From an uncultured Marinobacter sp. (GTDB lineage Bacteria; Pseudomonadota; Gammaproteobacteria; Pseudomonadales; Oleiphilaceae), in NCBI GenBank assembly GCA_913057975.1, contig CAJXOQ010000012.1:1-38366 (forward strand): 38,366 bases of DNA, given 5' to 3'. Numbering within the stretch: position 1 is the first letter of the stretch; every line of letters begins with the position of its first letter. Positions 17,031 to 25,130 of the stretch are shown here, piece after piece. A model generated the notes under the pieces. It did no database searches. It saw only the letters and a list, made by a program, of their open reading frames with translations, and was not told the DNA's origin. The position numbers and the translations under genes are program-made.

Positions 17031-17140
17031 GGAGGGTTTGGGGGTTCTCTTCCAAAACACGCTCAAGCACATCCATGTGGCGCTTGGGCTCCGCCATCCA
17101 TGGCTCCGCACAGTTTTGGAAGAGAACCCCCAAACCCTCC
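17031..17140. repeat. 110-bp element with perfect 28-bp terminal inverted repeats
   Basis: The left arm, 17031-17058, begins GGAGGGTTTGGGGGTTCTC. Its exact reverse complement occupies 17113-17140. The 54-base centre holds a direct repeat GGCTCCGC, twice, seven bases apart, and two CATCCATG words. The element fills the gap between the divergent helicase and DUF2237 genes. It has no room for a gene and no T-tract, and its place upstream of both genes argues against a terminator. It resembles a small dispersed intergenic repeat or MITE, or a large regulatory hairpin. Copy number cannot be judged here. No flanking target duplication is obvious. Confidence 0.85.
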
Positions 17141-17163
17141 CTCTGAATTAGGAGAATGATGTT

Positions 17164-17544
17164 ATGGCTACAACTGCAGAACCGGTGAACGTGCTGGGTG
17201 AGAAGTTGGAAATTTGTGGTACGGATCCGGAAACCGGGTTCTATCGGGATGGGTGTTGCAACACTGGCCCGGATGACTTGGGGGCCCACGTTGTATGTGC
17301 GGTTGTTACGGATGACTTTCTTGAGTATTCCAGTGCCAAGGGTAACGATCTGAGTACACCAAGACCTGAATTTGGTTTCCCCGGTTTGAAAGAAGGGGAT
17401 TCCTGGTGCCTGTGTGCCTCCCGCTGGCAGGAGGCATTTGAGGCCGATAGTGCGCCGCGTGTGAAACTGCGTGCGACGCATCGTTCGGCGCTGAAGTATT
17501 CGAAGCTGGAAGATCTCAAGCGTCACTCCGTAGATTTGAGCTAA
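17164..17544 (+). CDS. DUF2237 family protein
   Basis: A 126-residue soluble protein matching DUF2237 almost throughout: NVLGEKLEICGTDPETGFYR, DGCCNTGPDDLGAHVVCAVV, GNDLSTPRPEFGFPGLKEGD and WCLCASRWQEAF. Five conserved cysteines (ICG, GCC, VC, WCLC) suggest metal or redox chemistry, but the function is not established. The ATG has AGGAG nine bases upstream. It starts 23 bases from the inverted-repeat element and ends four bases before tmcA, so the two are likely co-transcribed. Confidence 0.92.
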   Translation: MATTAEPVNVLGEKLEICGTDPETGFYRDGCCNTGPDDLGAHVVCAVVTDDFLEYSSAKGNDLSTPRPEFGFPGLKEGDSWCLCASRWQEAFEADSAPRVKLRATHRSALKYSKLEDLKRHSVDLS

Positions 17545-17548
17545 GTGG

Positions 17549-19690
17549 ATGACGGATCAAATCGGGCCTGATCTGGCCGGGTGGCAGGAGCTGCAAGCCG
17601 GGTTGCGGGCTGTCGGACATCGTCGGTTGGTGGTTCTGGAAGGTGAGCGCGCAGCCTCTCTTACGTGGCTGCGTGAACTTCTTCCAGTATTGTCGATAGC
17701 GCCAGGCGTCTGGACCGGGCCGGTTGAGGATCAGCCGGAATCCTCGCTGACCTCGATCAAACCGGTCGAGGGACGTCGCTGGCTGGGGCAGGAACTGGCT
17801 TGCGTGGTCTGGGATGGCTGGCGGGGGAATCCGCCGGACGGTTTTGCGGCGTTGTCGGGAACCCTCGCGGCCGGTGGTCTGTTTTTCTGGCTGATGCCGA
17901 AGCTGGAAGACTGGGGCGGTTTCGACGATCCGGATTACCGGCGTACCGGGTTGGACGGAGCCGGCCAGCATCCGTTTGCGGCCCGTCTGGCCGGCACTGT
18001 GGCCGGTGACCCTAATGCTATTCGTGTCAACCTGTCGATCGACCCTCGACCGCCATTGCCAACGGTTGAACCACCCCGCGATGCCTTCCGGGTAGGCGCC
18101 ACAGATGACCAGCGTGCGCTTGTGGAAGAGATTGTTCGAACGGGGCTGGGGCGCCGGCGGCGACCGCTGGTGGTGACGGCGGATCGGGGGCGGGGTAAGT
18201 CTGCGGCACTGGGCCTGTCGGCGGTTCGTCTTCTGAATGAAGGGCGGCGGCGCGTGGTTGTGACCGCGCCCGGGCCGGATGCGGCGAAAACATTGTTTCA
18301 CCACGCCCGCCTGGCCAGCGGGCAGGCCTCTGATTCTGACATGGGCACAGGCGACGTTGCGGTGGGTGATCAGGGGCGGCTGGAATACTGGCCCCTGGGC
18401 CGGCTGCTTGCTGAAAAGCCGGAGGCCGAAGTGGTGATGGTGGATGAAGCCGCCGCCGTACCGGCAGACCTGCTCAAGCAGATACTGCTGGGTTGGCCCA
18501 GGGTGGTTTACGCTTCCACGGTGCATGGCTATGAAGGTTCCGGTAGAGGCTTTGCCATCCGTTTTCGCTCGGTGCTGGATGCTGAAACGCCTCACTGGCG
18601 CAATGCATCGCTTACGGCGCCCATACGGTGGTCCGCCTCTGACCCCCTGGAGCCGTTGACGCGTCGGATGTTTTTGCTGGATGCCCAGGCGCCACCCGTC
18701 AGTCATGACGATGTGGATATCGTCGTTGAACGCTGGAACCCGGGTACCGCAGAAGACAGTGAATTGGAGGAGGCCTTCGGTTTGCTGGTGGATGCCCACT
18801 ACCGAACCTCTCCTGGTGACTTGCGCCAGTGGATGGACGACCCGGCCGCGGTGAGTTGGCGCCTGACGCGCGGTGGTGTTCTGGTCGGTGTGCTATGGGC
18901 GACGGTGGAAGGGGGACTGGACAGCGTGCTTGCAGAACAGGTCATGTTGGGCAAGCGCCGCTTGCGGGGACATCTTTTACCCCAGTCCCTGGCGACCCAC
19001 AGTGGATTTGCCGAAGCAGCCTGCCAGCGCCTGTTGCGCATCGTGCGGATTGCCGTGAGTGCCGAGGTTCGCGGTGAGGAGCTGGGCCAGACACTGGTGG
19101 CCGCTGCGAATGACTATGCGTGCAAGCAGGGGCTGGACGGTATCGGTACCAGTTTCGGCGGTAACGCCGGGCTGTTGTCGTTCTGGCAGCGGTGCGGGTT
19201 GGAGCCGGTTCGGCTCGGGCTGAAGCGCGAAGCCAGCAGCGGAGAGTACCCCCTGCAGTTACTCACCGGAATGTCAGTGCAAGGTAAGGCGCTGACAGAT
19301 CACTTGCGTCGCAGGTTGACGGAGCACTGGCTCACGCTCGTGCCGCTCAACTGGATGGACGCAGAGCCGGAGTTGATTCTGCGGATAACCTGCAGCCTTC
19401 CCGCCGGCAGACCGCTCAATGAGGATGATTTCAGGGACCTGCACAGTTTTGCTCATGGCTATCGGGGCTTCGATCTGGCCTTGCCGGTACTGAGACGGCT
19501 GTCATTGCAGGCAGGAGTCGTCAACGGGATGGCCGGCGAACGTTCGCGCTCCCTCTGGGCCAGGGCGGTGCTACAGGGCTGGTCCTGGCCCGAGTTGCAG
19601 GCGAACGGTGAATGCATGGGTCGGGAGGCAGGTGAAGCGAACTTGCGGTCGCTGGTGGGCGATATTTTGCAGAACCGGCCGGACTTGTGA
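17549..19690 (+). CDS. tmcA: tRNA(Met) cytidine acetyltransferase TmcA
   Basis: A 713-residue enzyme that uses ATP and acetyl-CoA to make N4-acetylcytidine at the wobble base C34 of elongator tRNA-Met. The N-terminal DUF1726-like part is followed by an RNA-helicase-like ATPase with Walker A TADRGRGKSA (about 210-219), Walker B VVMVDEAAAVP, and the family motif STVHGYEGSGRGFAIRF. The GNAT acetyltransferase domain contains VRGEELGQTLVAAANDYA and GTSFGGNAGLLSFWQRCG. Length is slightly above E. coli TmcA (671). The ATG lies just after the DUF2237 stop and the Shine-Dalgarno is weak, which suggests coupling. Confidence 0.95.
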   Translation: MTDQIGPDLAGWQELQAGLRAVGHRRLVVLEGERAASLTWLRELLPVLSIAPGVWTGPVEDQPESSLTSIKPVEGRRWLGQELACVVWDGWRGNPPDGFAALSGTLAAGGLFFWLMPKLEDWGGFDDPDYRRTGLDGAGQHPFAARLAGTVAGDPNAIRVNLSIDPRPPLPTVEPPRDAFRVGATDDQRALVEEIVRTGLGRRRRPLVVTADRGRGKSAALGLSAVRLLNEGRRRVVVTAPGPDAAKTLFHHARLASGQASDSDMGTGDVAVGDQGRLEYWPLGRLLAEKPEAEVVMVDEAAAVPADLLKQILLGWPRVVYASTVHGYEGSGRGFAIRFRSVLDAETPHWRNASLTAPIRWSASDPLEPLTRRMFLLDAQAPPVSHDDVDIVVERWNPGTAEDSELEEAFGLLVDAHYRTSPGDLRQWMDDPAAVSWRLTRGGVLVGVLWATVEGGLDSVLAEQVMLGKRRLRGHLLPQSLATHSGFAEAACQRLLRIVRIAVSAEVRGEELGQTLVAAANDYACKQGLDGIGTSFGGNAGLLSFWQRCGLEPVRLGLKREASSGEYPLQLLTGMSVQGKALTDHLRRRLTEHWLTLVPLNWMDAEPELILRITCSLPAGRPLNEDDFRDLHSFAHGYRGFDLALPVLRRLSLQAGVVNGMAGERSRSLWARAVLQGWSWPELQANGECMGREAGEANLRSLVGDILQNRPDL

Positions 19691-19763
19691 ACCGCTCGCT
19701 TTCATTGCCGCCGCCGACTGACCAGAATATCCGCAAAAATAAATCAACAGAGACTGAATCACC

Positions 19764-20459
19764 ATGGCCCAGGGAACCGGCACCATCCTCGTGAGATTTC
19801 TGGCGGTCCTGGTCGCAAGCGCGTTGATGACAGCGTGCGCGACGAGCACAGATCCATCCAACCTCGAACAGCGTCGCGCGTCGGTGGCGGATACGCCCTT
19901 GATGGCGGCGGTAAGCAACGGAAACCTGGAACGGACCAAGTCGCTTGCAGCCTCTGGCCTGTCTTTGAACACACTGACCGAAGCCGGCACACCGCTTTCG
20001 GCGGCGGTCAGGGCGGGCGAGGACCGAATTGTCTGGTTTTTGCTCAGCGAAGGTGCAGCGCCGGACCTGGCCACGGCGAGTGGTGTCACGCCCCTGATGA
20101 TCGCCTCAGGGCATGGCCATCGGCGGATCGTGCAGCTGTTGTTGTCGGCCGGCGCCAGCGTAAATGCAGCGGACGGCGAGGGTACAACGCCGGTGATCCG
20201 TGCCGCCCGCAACGGTCATCTTTCCGTAGTGAAAGTGCTGTTGGCCGCCGGGGCGAACGTCAATGTGAATCAGGGCGGCCTTTCGCTGCTGATGCACATT
20301 GTTGAGGGCGGGGATTTACTGACCGCCGAGATGCTGCTGGCGGCGGGTGCAGACGTCAACTATCGCGGTAGCGATGGGCGAACGGCGCTGGATCTGGCGC
20401 GTGCCAGCAACAACCGGGATATCGAGATGTTGCTGATTCAGGCCGGCGCCGAGCTATGA
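19764..20459 (+). CDS. Ankyrin-repeat lipoprotein
   Basis: A 231-residue protein with a lipoprotein signal (FLAVLVASALMTAC, lipobox cysteine at 25), followed by about five ankyrin repeats from residue 42 to the end. Clear examples are TPLMAAVSNGNLERTKSL, TPLMIASGHGHRRIVQLLLS, TPVIRAARNGHLSVVKVLLA and TALDLARASNNRDIEMLLIQ. The residue after the cysteine is Ala, not Asp, so outer-membrane sorting is expected. Ankyrin proteins bind other proteins; the partner is unknown. It lies 73 bases after tmcA and may share its transcript. A possible weak hairpin follows at the stop. Confidence 0.88.
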   Translation: MAQGTGTILVRFLAVLVASALMTACATSTDPSNLEQRRASVADTPLMAAVSNGNLERTKSLAASGLSLNTLTEAGTPLSAAVRAGEDRIVWFLLSEGAAPDLATASGVTPLMIASGHGHRRIVQLLLSAGASVNAADGEGTTPVIRAARNGHLSVVKVLLAAGANVNVNQGGLSLLMHIVEGGDLLTAEMLLAAGADVNYRGSDGRTALDLARASNNRDIEMLLIQAGAEL

Positions 20460-20480
20460 ACGCGGGCTTGCCGCCCGTTC
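20458..20480 (+). terminator. Possible weak terminator hairpin
   Basis: GAACGCGGGC pairs with GCCCGTTC through a two-base bulge around the loop TTGCC, right at the stop of the ankyrin gene and touching the end of the convergent gene. There is no T-tract, so Rho-independent function is doubtful. Confidence 0.25.
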
Positions 20481-21582
20481 AGCGCAGTGCCATGGGGTCG
20501 TTACTGTCGTTCAGTTCCGGCTCGAAGTGTTCTTCAACGACAGCGTCAGGCACGTCCCTGACGCTCGGGAATGACCAGGTTGGCTTGTGATCCTTGTCGA
20601 TCAGCCTGGCTCTAATACCCTCCCGCAAATCTGGTCGCCGAGTGCAGCGGGCGGCCATGGTGTATTCCATCCGGAAGACGTCCTTCAGTGACATTTGCTG
20701 CGCCTTCTTGAGCTGGGTCCAGACCAGCCAGGCGGTAACCGGGCAGCCGCCGCGCAGGTTTTTCACGCAGCCTTGCCACCAGTCGCTGTCGATCTCCGCC
20801 GCCAGGAGATTTTCAACAATGGCCGGGAGTTCATCGCCTGCGCTGAGCCTGGCGATGTCCTGCTCGTGGCGCGCCAGTTCACTGGTTGGCAGTGCCCTGT
20901 AGTCCGGATGCTCAAGTTGCTTGACGAGCCGGAACAGGCGGTTGTCATCAGCCGCTGATTCACCGGTCCAGCGCTCCTCCTTCAACCGCTCGATCAATGA
21001 TTCCACCTGATCTGGCAGGATGGCCATATCGGCCAGGCCAACCCTCAACGCGTCAGAGACGTTCAGCCGCGCACCGGTCAGGCCCATGAACAAACCGATG
21101 CGGCCTGGCAGCCGATTGAGGAACCAGCTTGCACCGACATCGGGAAACAGGCCTATGGTGATCTCTGGCATGGCCAGCGAGACATCGGGTGTTACCAAGC
21201 GGTAGCGGCAGGCGGAGAAAATGCCAAGCCCACCGCCCATCACCACGCCGTGGCCAATGGCGATCACCGGCTTGGGAAAGCAATGGATGGTGTAGTCCAG
21301 GCGATACTCACGGGCAAAGAATTCGGCCGGTGCGTCCGGGTCTTCGTCGCCGGACAGGGCACCATAGAGTTCGCGGATATTACCGCCCGCGCAGAACGCA
21401 CGTTCACCGGCGCCGCGGAAAATGACCAGGCTGATATGGTCGGCGTCGGCCCACTGATCCAGTACGGTCTGAGTTTCGTGGATCATCGATGCGGACAGGG
21501 CGTTCAGGGTGGCGGGGGAATCCAGGGTGATCAGACCGATGTTGCCTTCCCTGCACGCGATTTCCTGAACCTGAATGGGCAT
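20479..21582 (-). CDS. 3-hydroxyisobutyryl-CoA hydrolase-like enoyl-CoA hydratase family enzyme
   Basis: 367 residues of the crotonase superfamily. The pattern fits the ECH_2/HIBCH branch: RAFCAGGNIRELY and GHGVVMGGGLGIFSACRYRL form the oxyanion-hole region, and MPEITIGLFPDVGASWFLNRLPG carries the acid residue and the FPD motif typical of 3-hydroxyisobutyryl-CoA hydrolase. The family removes CoA from 3-hydroxyisobutyryl-CoA in valine breakdown, though some members are hydratases. No other valine genes are nearby. The ATG at 21582 has GGAG eight bases upstream; the open frame extends further upstream, but that part (rich in I, Y and T codons) lies in the promoter region of the cytochrome gene. 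Confidence 0.87.
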   Translation of the reverse strand: MPIQVQEIACREGNIGLITLDSPATLNALSASMIHETQTVLDQWADADHISLVIFRGAGERAFCAGGNIRELYGALSGDEDPDAPAEFFAREYRLDYTIHCFPKPVIAIGHGVVMGGGLGIFSACRYRLVTPDVSLAMPEITIGLFPDVGASWFLNRLPGRIGLFMGLTGARLNVSDALRVGLADMAILPDQVESLIERLKEERWTGESAADDNRLFRLVKQLEHPDYRALPTSELARHEQDIARLSAGDELPAIVENLLAAEIDSDWWQGCVKNLRGGCPVTAWLVWTQLKKAQQMSLKDVFRMEYTMAARCTRRPDLREGIRARLIDKDHKPTWSFPSVRDVPDAVVEEHFEPELNDSNDPMALR

Positions 21583-21673
21583 GTCGACTTCTCCGCATCG
21601 AATGGGGTGATAAAAGGTGATGATAGTGACGTAAATGATGTCGGGATACGTACCGTTTATTGATCCATCACAT

Positions 21674-21701
21674 TTGAGCTTTGTTCTTGCTGTGCTATAA
21701 A
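21674..21701 (+). promoter_or_regulatory. Sigma-70-type promoter of the cytochrome c gene
   Basis: TTGAGC at 21674-21679 and TATAAA at 21696-21701 are separated by 16 bases. Transcription would start near 21708, about 57 bases before the start codon at 21765. Confidence 0.6.
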
Positions 21702-21764
21702 TTCGTGCAACTTGCGCACCGGCAGGATCCTGTCGGGCTATAAAACGATGAGAGGGTAAAACCA

Positions 21765-22103
21765 ATGAGACTGAAATACCACACCCTGGCCGCCGTGTTC
21801 GTGTTGGGGGCTGCCGCGCCCGCCGTTACCATCGCCGCTGGTGATGCTGAGGCCGGTAAAGCCAAGGCCGCCGTGTGCGCAGCCTGTCATGGCAAGAATG
21901 GCATCGCGGCCATTCCGGGTTACCCCAACCTGGCGGGACAGAACGAGCAGTATCTGGTGTCTTCGCTCAAGGCGTACAAAAACAAGCAACGTACCGGTGG
22001 CCAGGCCGCCATCATGCAGGGCCAGGCGGCGGGCCTCAGTGATGAGGACATCGCCAACCTGGCTGCCTACTACGCCAGCCTTCCGGCGAATGGTGGGGAA
22101 TAA
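21765..22103 (+). CDS. Small periplasmic cytochrome c (class I, c4/c553-like)
   Basis: 112 residues with a Sec signal peptide (hydrophobic [18 protein letters not shown]) and one haem site CAACH at 38-42 ([23 protein letters not shown]). This arrangement is typical of single-domain class I cytochromes related to half of cytochrome c4. A methionine in [17 protein letters not shown] is the probable sixth haem ligand. It should shuttle electrons in the periplasm. GAGAGG lies before the ATG, and a good promoter is present upstream. It stands alone, convergent with ppnN. Confidence 0.93.
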   Translation: MRLKYHTLAAVFVLGAAAPAVTIAAGDAEAGKAKAAVCAACHGKNGIAAIPGYPNLAGQNEQYLVSSLKAYKNKQRTGGQAAIMQGQAAGLSDEDIANLAAYYASLPANGGE

Positions 22104-22115
22104 TCCCCATCATCG

Positions 22116-23510
22116 TCAGGGTGTGGCGGGCGTTGCTTCGCTGATAATCCGGTAACTGGGTTCGTAAGCGCCGGAACCGGGCAGTTTCATCCGGTCCTGG
22201 GCGACGAACTCTTTCAGCATCGCTTCCAGGGGTGCCAGTAGTTCCGGGTCGCCGGAGATTTCAAACGGCCCTTTGGCCTGCACGTGGCGTATGCCGCTTT
22301 CCTTGACGTTGCCGGCGACGATGCCACTGAACGCCTTGCGCAGGTTGGCGGCAATCAGGTGAACCGGTTGATCACGGTGTAGCTCCAGCGCCCGCATGCT
22401 TTTATGGGTGGGCTCGAACGGCATCTGGAACACCGGGTCGATCCTCAGCATCCAATTGAAGTAATAAGCGTCCTGCATGGCCCGGCGGAAGGTTTCCACG
22501 TCCTTCATACCCTGTTTCATGGTATGGGCAACTTTGTCCGGATCGTCAATGATGATCTCGTACTTGCTGGCAGCTTCGTCACCCAGTGCATTGCGAATGA
22601 ACTGGTCAATCATCTCGAAGTATTCCGCATTTTCCTGTTGGCCGGTAAAGACGACCGGAAAGGGCAGGTCGGCATTGTCCGGGTGCAGCAGGATGCCGAG
22701 CAGATAGAGGATTTCCTCTGCCGTGCCGACACCACCGGGGAACACAATGACGCCGTGGCCTGTCCGAACGAAGGCTTCGAGGCGTTTCTCGATATCCGGC
22801 ATGATCACCAGCTCGTTAACGATAGGGTTTGGCGCTTCGGCACCGATGATGCCCGGTTCCGTCAGGCCAATATAACGGCCGTTTTTCACCCGTTGTTTGG
22901 CGTGGCCAATGGTGGCGCCTTTCATTGGCCCTTTCATGGCGCCGGGGCCGCAACCGGTGCAAATGCTCAACCCTCGCAAACCAAGCTGATGCCCGACTTC
23001 CTTGCTGTACTGATATTCGCGCTCGTTGATGGAGTGGCCACCCCAGCACACTACCAAGTCCGGGTGACGGCCTGCCTGTAGTACGCGGGCATTGCGGAGA
23101 ATGTGAAAAATCAGGTTGGTGATGCCTTCCGGGTCGTCCCGGCGCAGCCCCGCTGCGGACTGGGGGATGGAATAGGAATAGATAATATCCCGCAGCACCG
23201 AAAACAGATGCTCGCGGATGGCGCGCAACATCTGCCCATCCACGAAGGCGTGGGCGGGTGCGTTGACCAATTCCAGTTTCAGACCCCGTGGTTGTGGCAC
23301 CAGGCGAACGTCGAAATCCGCATGGGCTTCCATCAGTGTCTTGCAATCGTCGGTTTCCACGCCGGTATTGAGCACCGCCAGGGCACACTGCCGGAACAGT
23401 CGATAAAGCCCTCCCTCGCTTCGGTCCTTGAGCCGGTTGACTTCAAAGTTGGAGAGGATTTCCAGGCTGCCTTCTGGAGATACCAGGGCATTGATGGTGG
23501 ATTCGGTCAT
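22116..23510 (-). CDS. ppnN: Pyrimidine/purine nucleotide 5'-monophosphate nucleosidase PpnN
   Basis: 464 residues that align along their length with E. coli PpnN (YgdH, 454 residues), which splits nucleoside monophosphates into base and ribose 5-phosphate and is controlled by (p)ppGpp. The N-terminal domain has FEVNRLKDRSEGGLYRLFRQ and LKLELVNAPAHAFVDG. The LOG-type core has CWGGHSINEREYQYSKEVG, CTGCGPGAMKGPMKGA and FPGGVGTAEEILYLLGILL with the family PGGxGTxxE motif. The C-terminus has FSGIVAGNVKESGIRH and QDRMKLPGSGAY. A TATACT hexamer about 63 bases upstream may be its -10 box. Confidence 0.95.
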   Translation of the reverse strand: MTESTINALVSPEGSLEILSNFEVNRLKDRSEGGLYRLFRQCALAVLNTGVETDDCKTLMEAHADFDVRLVPQPRGLKLELVNAPAHAFVDGQMLRAIREHLFSVLRDIIYSYSIPQSAAGLRRDDPEGITNLIFHILRNARVLQAGRHPDLVVCWGGHSINEREYQYSKEVGHQLGLRGLSICTGCGPGAMKGPMKGATIGHAKQRVKNGRYIGLTEPGIIGAEAPNPIVNELVIMPDIEKRLEAFVRTGHGVIVFPGGVGTAEEILYLLGILLHPDNADLPFPVVFTGQQENAEYFEMIDQFIRNALGDEAASKYEIIIDDPDKVAHTMKQGMKDVETFRRAMQDAYYFNWMLRIDPVFQMPFEPTHKSMRALELHRDQPVHLIAANLRKAFSGIVAGNVKESGIRHVQAKGPFEISGDPELLAPLEAMLKEFVAQDRMKLPGSGAYEPSYRIISEATPATP

Positions 23511-23601
23511 GAACGGAAAAACTCCTGAATGTGCTGCGAGCCCTTGGCGATAGGGCGTTACTTTTTTGTTTCAGTATAGCGGGTCTCGGGAATGCCCGAT
23601 T

Positions 23602-23629
23602 TTGAGGCAAACGGCGAAACCGTTACACT
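23602..23629 (+). promoter_or_regulatory. Candidate promoter of thiI
   Basis: TTGAGG at 23602-23607 and TACACT at 23624-23629 are 16 bases apart, about 44 bases before the thiI start. Each hexamer matches the sigma-70 consensus at four positions. Confidence 0.4.
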
Positions 23630-23672
23630 AAGCGCTTTACTGTAATTACGCTACCCGACAGACGTCCGATTT

Positions 23673-25127
23673 ATGAAACTCCTTATACGCCCCGCCGCTG
23701 AAGTGGCCATCAAGAGTAAACCCGTTCGCCGCCAACAGATGCGGCACCTGCGACAGAATATTCGCAAACTGCTGGCACGCCTGGACAGCGATATTCACGT
23801 TGAGGGCTCCTGGGACAGGGTTGATGTGGCCATCCCCGACGGGCGCGGCCTGGCGGGCCCGGTGATTGATGAATTGTGTCGTATTCCGGGTATTTCGACC
23901 ATCCAGGAGATCGGTGTATTTCCCTGGGTAAGTATGGACGACGTGGCGGAGCAGGCAGTGGCAGCGTATGCGGACCGTATCCGTGGCAAAACATTTGCGG
24001 TTCGGGTTCGCCGCCATGGTAATCACGGGTTCCGCTCGATTGATTTGGAGCGTTTTGTCGGGGCCGCCCTTTTTGAAGTCTCCGAGCCCTACGGCGTAAA
24101 CCTTCGCAATCCGGATATTGAAGTGCGTATTGAGGTCCATGAGGATCATTATCACATTGCACACCGCAAACACCGTGGTGCTGGCGGCTACCCATTGGGC
24201 GCAGTGGAAACGGTGATGACATTGGTTTCCGGTGGTTATGACTCCTCGGTGGCGGCCTACCTGATGATGCGTCGGGGGCTTCGCTCCCATTTCCTGTTTT
24301 TCAGCCTGGGCGGCCCCGCCCATGAAATTGGCGTGCGCCAGGTGGTGCATTACCTGTGGGATCGTTACGGCGCCTCCCACGGCGCCAAGTTCATTTCCGT
24401 GCCCTTCGAAGGGGTGGTTGCTGAAATTATGCGTTCAGTCAACCAGCGCCACTGGGGGGTGGTGCTCAAGCGCCAGATGCTGAAAGCTGCCTCTGACATT
24501 GCGGCCGCCAATAACGCCGCTGGCCTGGTGACCGGTGATGCCGTGGCACAGGTGTCCAGCCAGACCCTGTCAAACCTCAACGTGGTGGACCGGGCCAGTA
24601 ACGAGGTGGTACTGCGGCCGCTGATTTCCATGGACAAGGAAACCATCATCAACATCGCCCGGGACATCGGTACCGAACCGTTTGCTCGTACCATGCCGGA
24701 ATACTGTGGTGTGATTTCCCGTAAGCCGGCCACACGCGCCAAGCTGCATCGGGTGGAGGAAGATGAGGCCGCTATGGACGCCAGGGTGTTGGAACAGGCC
24801 ATCGCCAGCCGTCAGGACACACCGGTCAACCGCCTTCTGGAAACCACCCGGACGCCAGAAGAGGTTGAGCTTGTGCATACACCGGCTGTGAACGATGTGA
24901 TTATTGACGTACGTCACCCGTCTGAAGGGGAGCAGTCACCCCTGCAGCTCACCAGCAATCAGGTGGTGGAGATACCGTTCTACGAACTGAATGAGCGAAT
25001 CCAGTCGATGCCGGACGACAAGCAGTACCTGCTGTACTGTGATCGCGGCACCATGAGCCGCATGCATGCCTGCAATCTGAAGGCCGAGGGCCACACCAAC
25101 ATCAAGGTGTATGCCCCGGCCCGTTGA
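23673..25127 (+). CDS. thiI: tRNA 4-thiouridine sulfurtransferase ThiI with rhodanese domain
   Basis: 484 residues, the long gammaproteobacterial form. It adenylates U8 of tRNA and transfers sulfur to give 4-thiouridine; it also supplies sulfur for the thiamine thiazole. Residues 1-165 are the ferredoxin-like and THUMP domains, about 175-375 the PP-loop ATPase with SGGYDSS at 186-192, and 400-484 the rhodanese domain with catalytic Cys456 in LLYCDRGTMSR. Cys345 in MPEYCGVISRKP corresponds to E. coli Cys344, the partner of Cys456 in the disulfide of the catalytic cycle. All key residues are present. It converges on the deacetylase gene with a three-base gap. Confidence 0.96.
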   Translation: MKLLIRPAAEVAIKSKPVRRQQMRHLRQNIRKLLARLDSDIHVEGSWDRVDVAIPDGRGLAGPVIDELCRIPGISTIQEIGVFPWVSMDDVAEQAVAAYADRIRGKTFAVRVRRHGNHGFRSIDLERFVGAALFEVSEPYGVNLRNPDIEVRIEVHEDHYHIAHRKHRGAGGYPLGAVETVMTLVSGGYDSSVAAYLMMRRGLRSHFLFFSLGGPAHEIGVRQVVHYLWDRYGASHGAKFISVPFEGVVAEIMRSVNQRHWGVVLKRQMLKAASDIAAANNAAGLVTGDAVAQVSSQTLSNLNVVDRASNEVVLRPLISMDKETIINIARDIGTEPFARTMPEYCGVISRKPATRAKLHRVEEDEAAMDARVLEQAIASRQDTPVNRLLETTRTPEEVELVHTPAVNDVIIDVRHPSEGEQSPLQLTSNQVVEIPFYELNERIQSMPDDKQYLLYCDRGTMSRMHACNLKAEGHTNIKVYAPAR

Positions 25128-25130
25128 TAG

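Noticed and set aside
17031..17140. Rho-independent terminator
   Set aside because: It lies upstream of both flanking genes, has a 54-base loop and no T-tract.
16828..17526. Minus-strand open frame of 232 residues across the 110-bp element
   Set aside because: It overlaps DUF2237 and the helicase in other frames and only exists because the inverted repeat lacks stops in that frame.
17516..18799. Long minus-strand frame of 427 residues opposite tmcA
   Set aside because: A mirror of GC-rich tmcA codons, dominated by Arg, Pro, Gln and His, with no recognisable domain.
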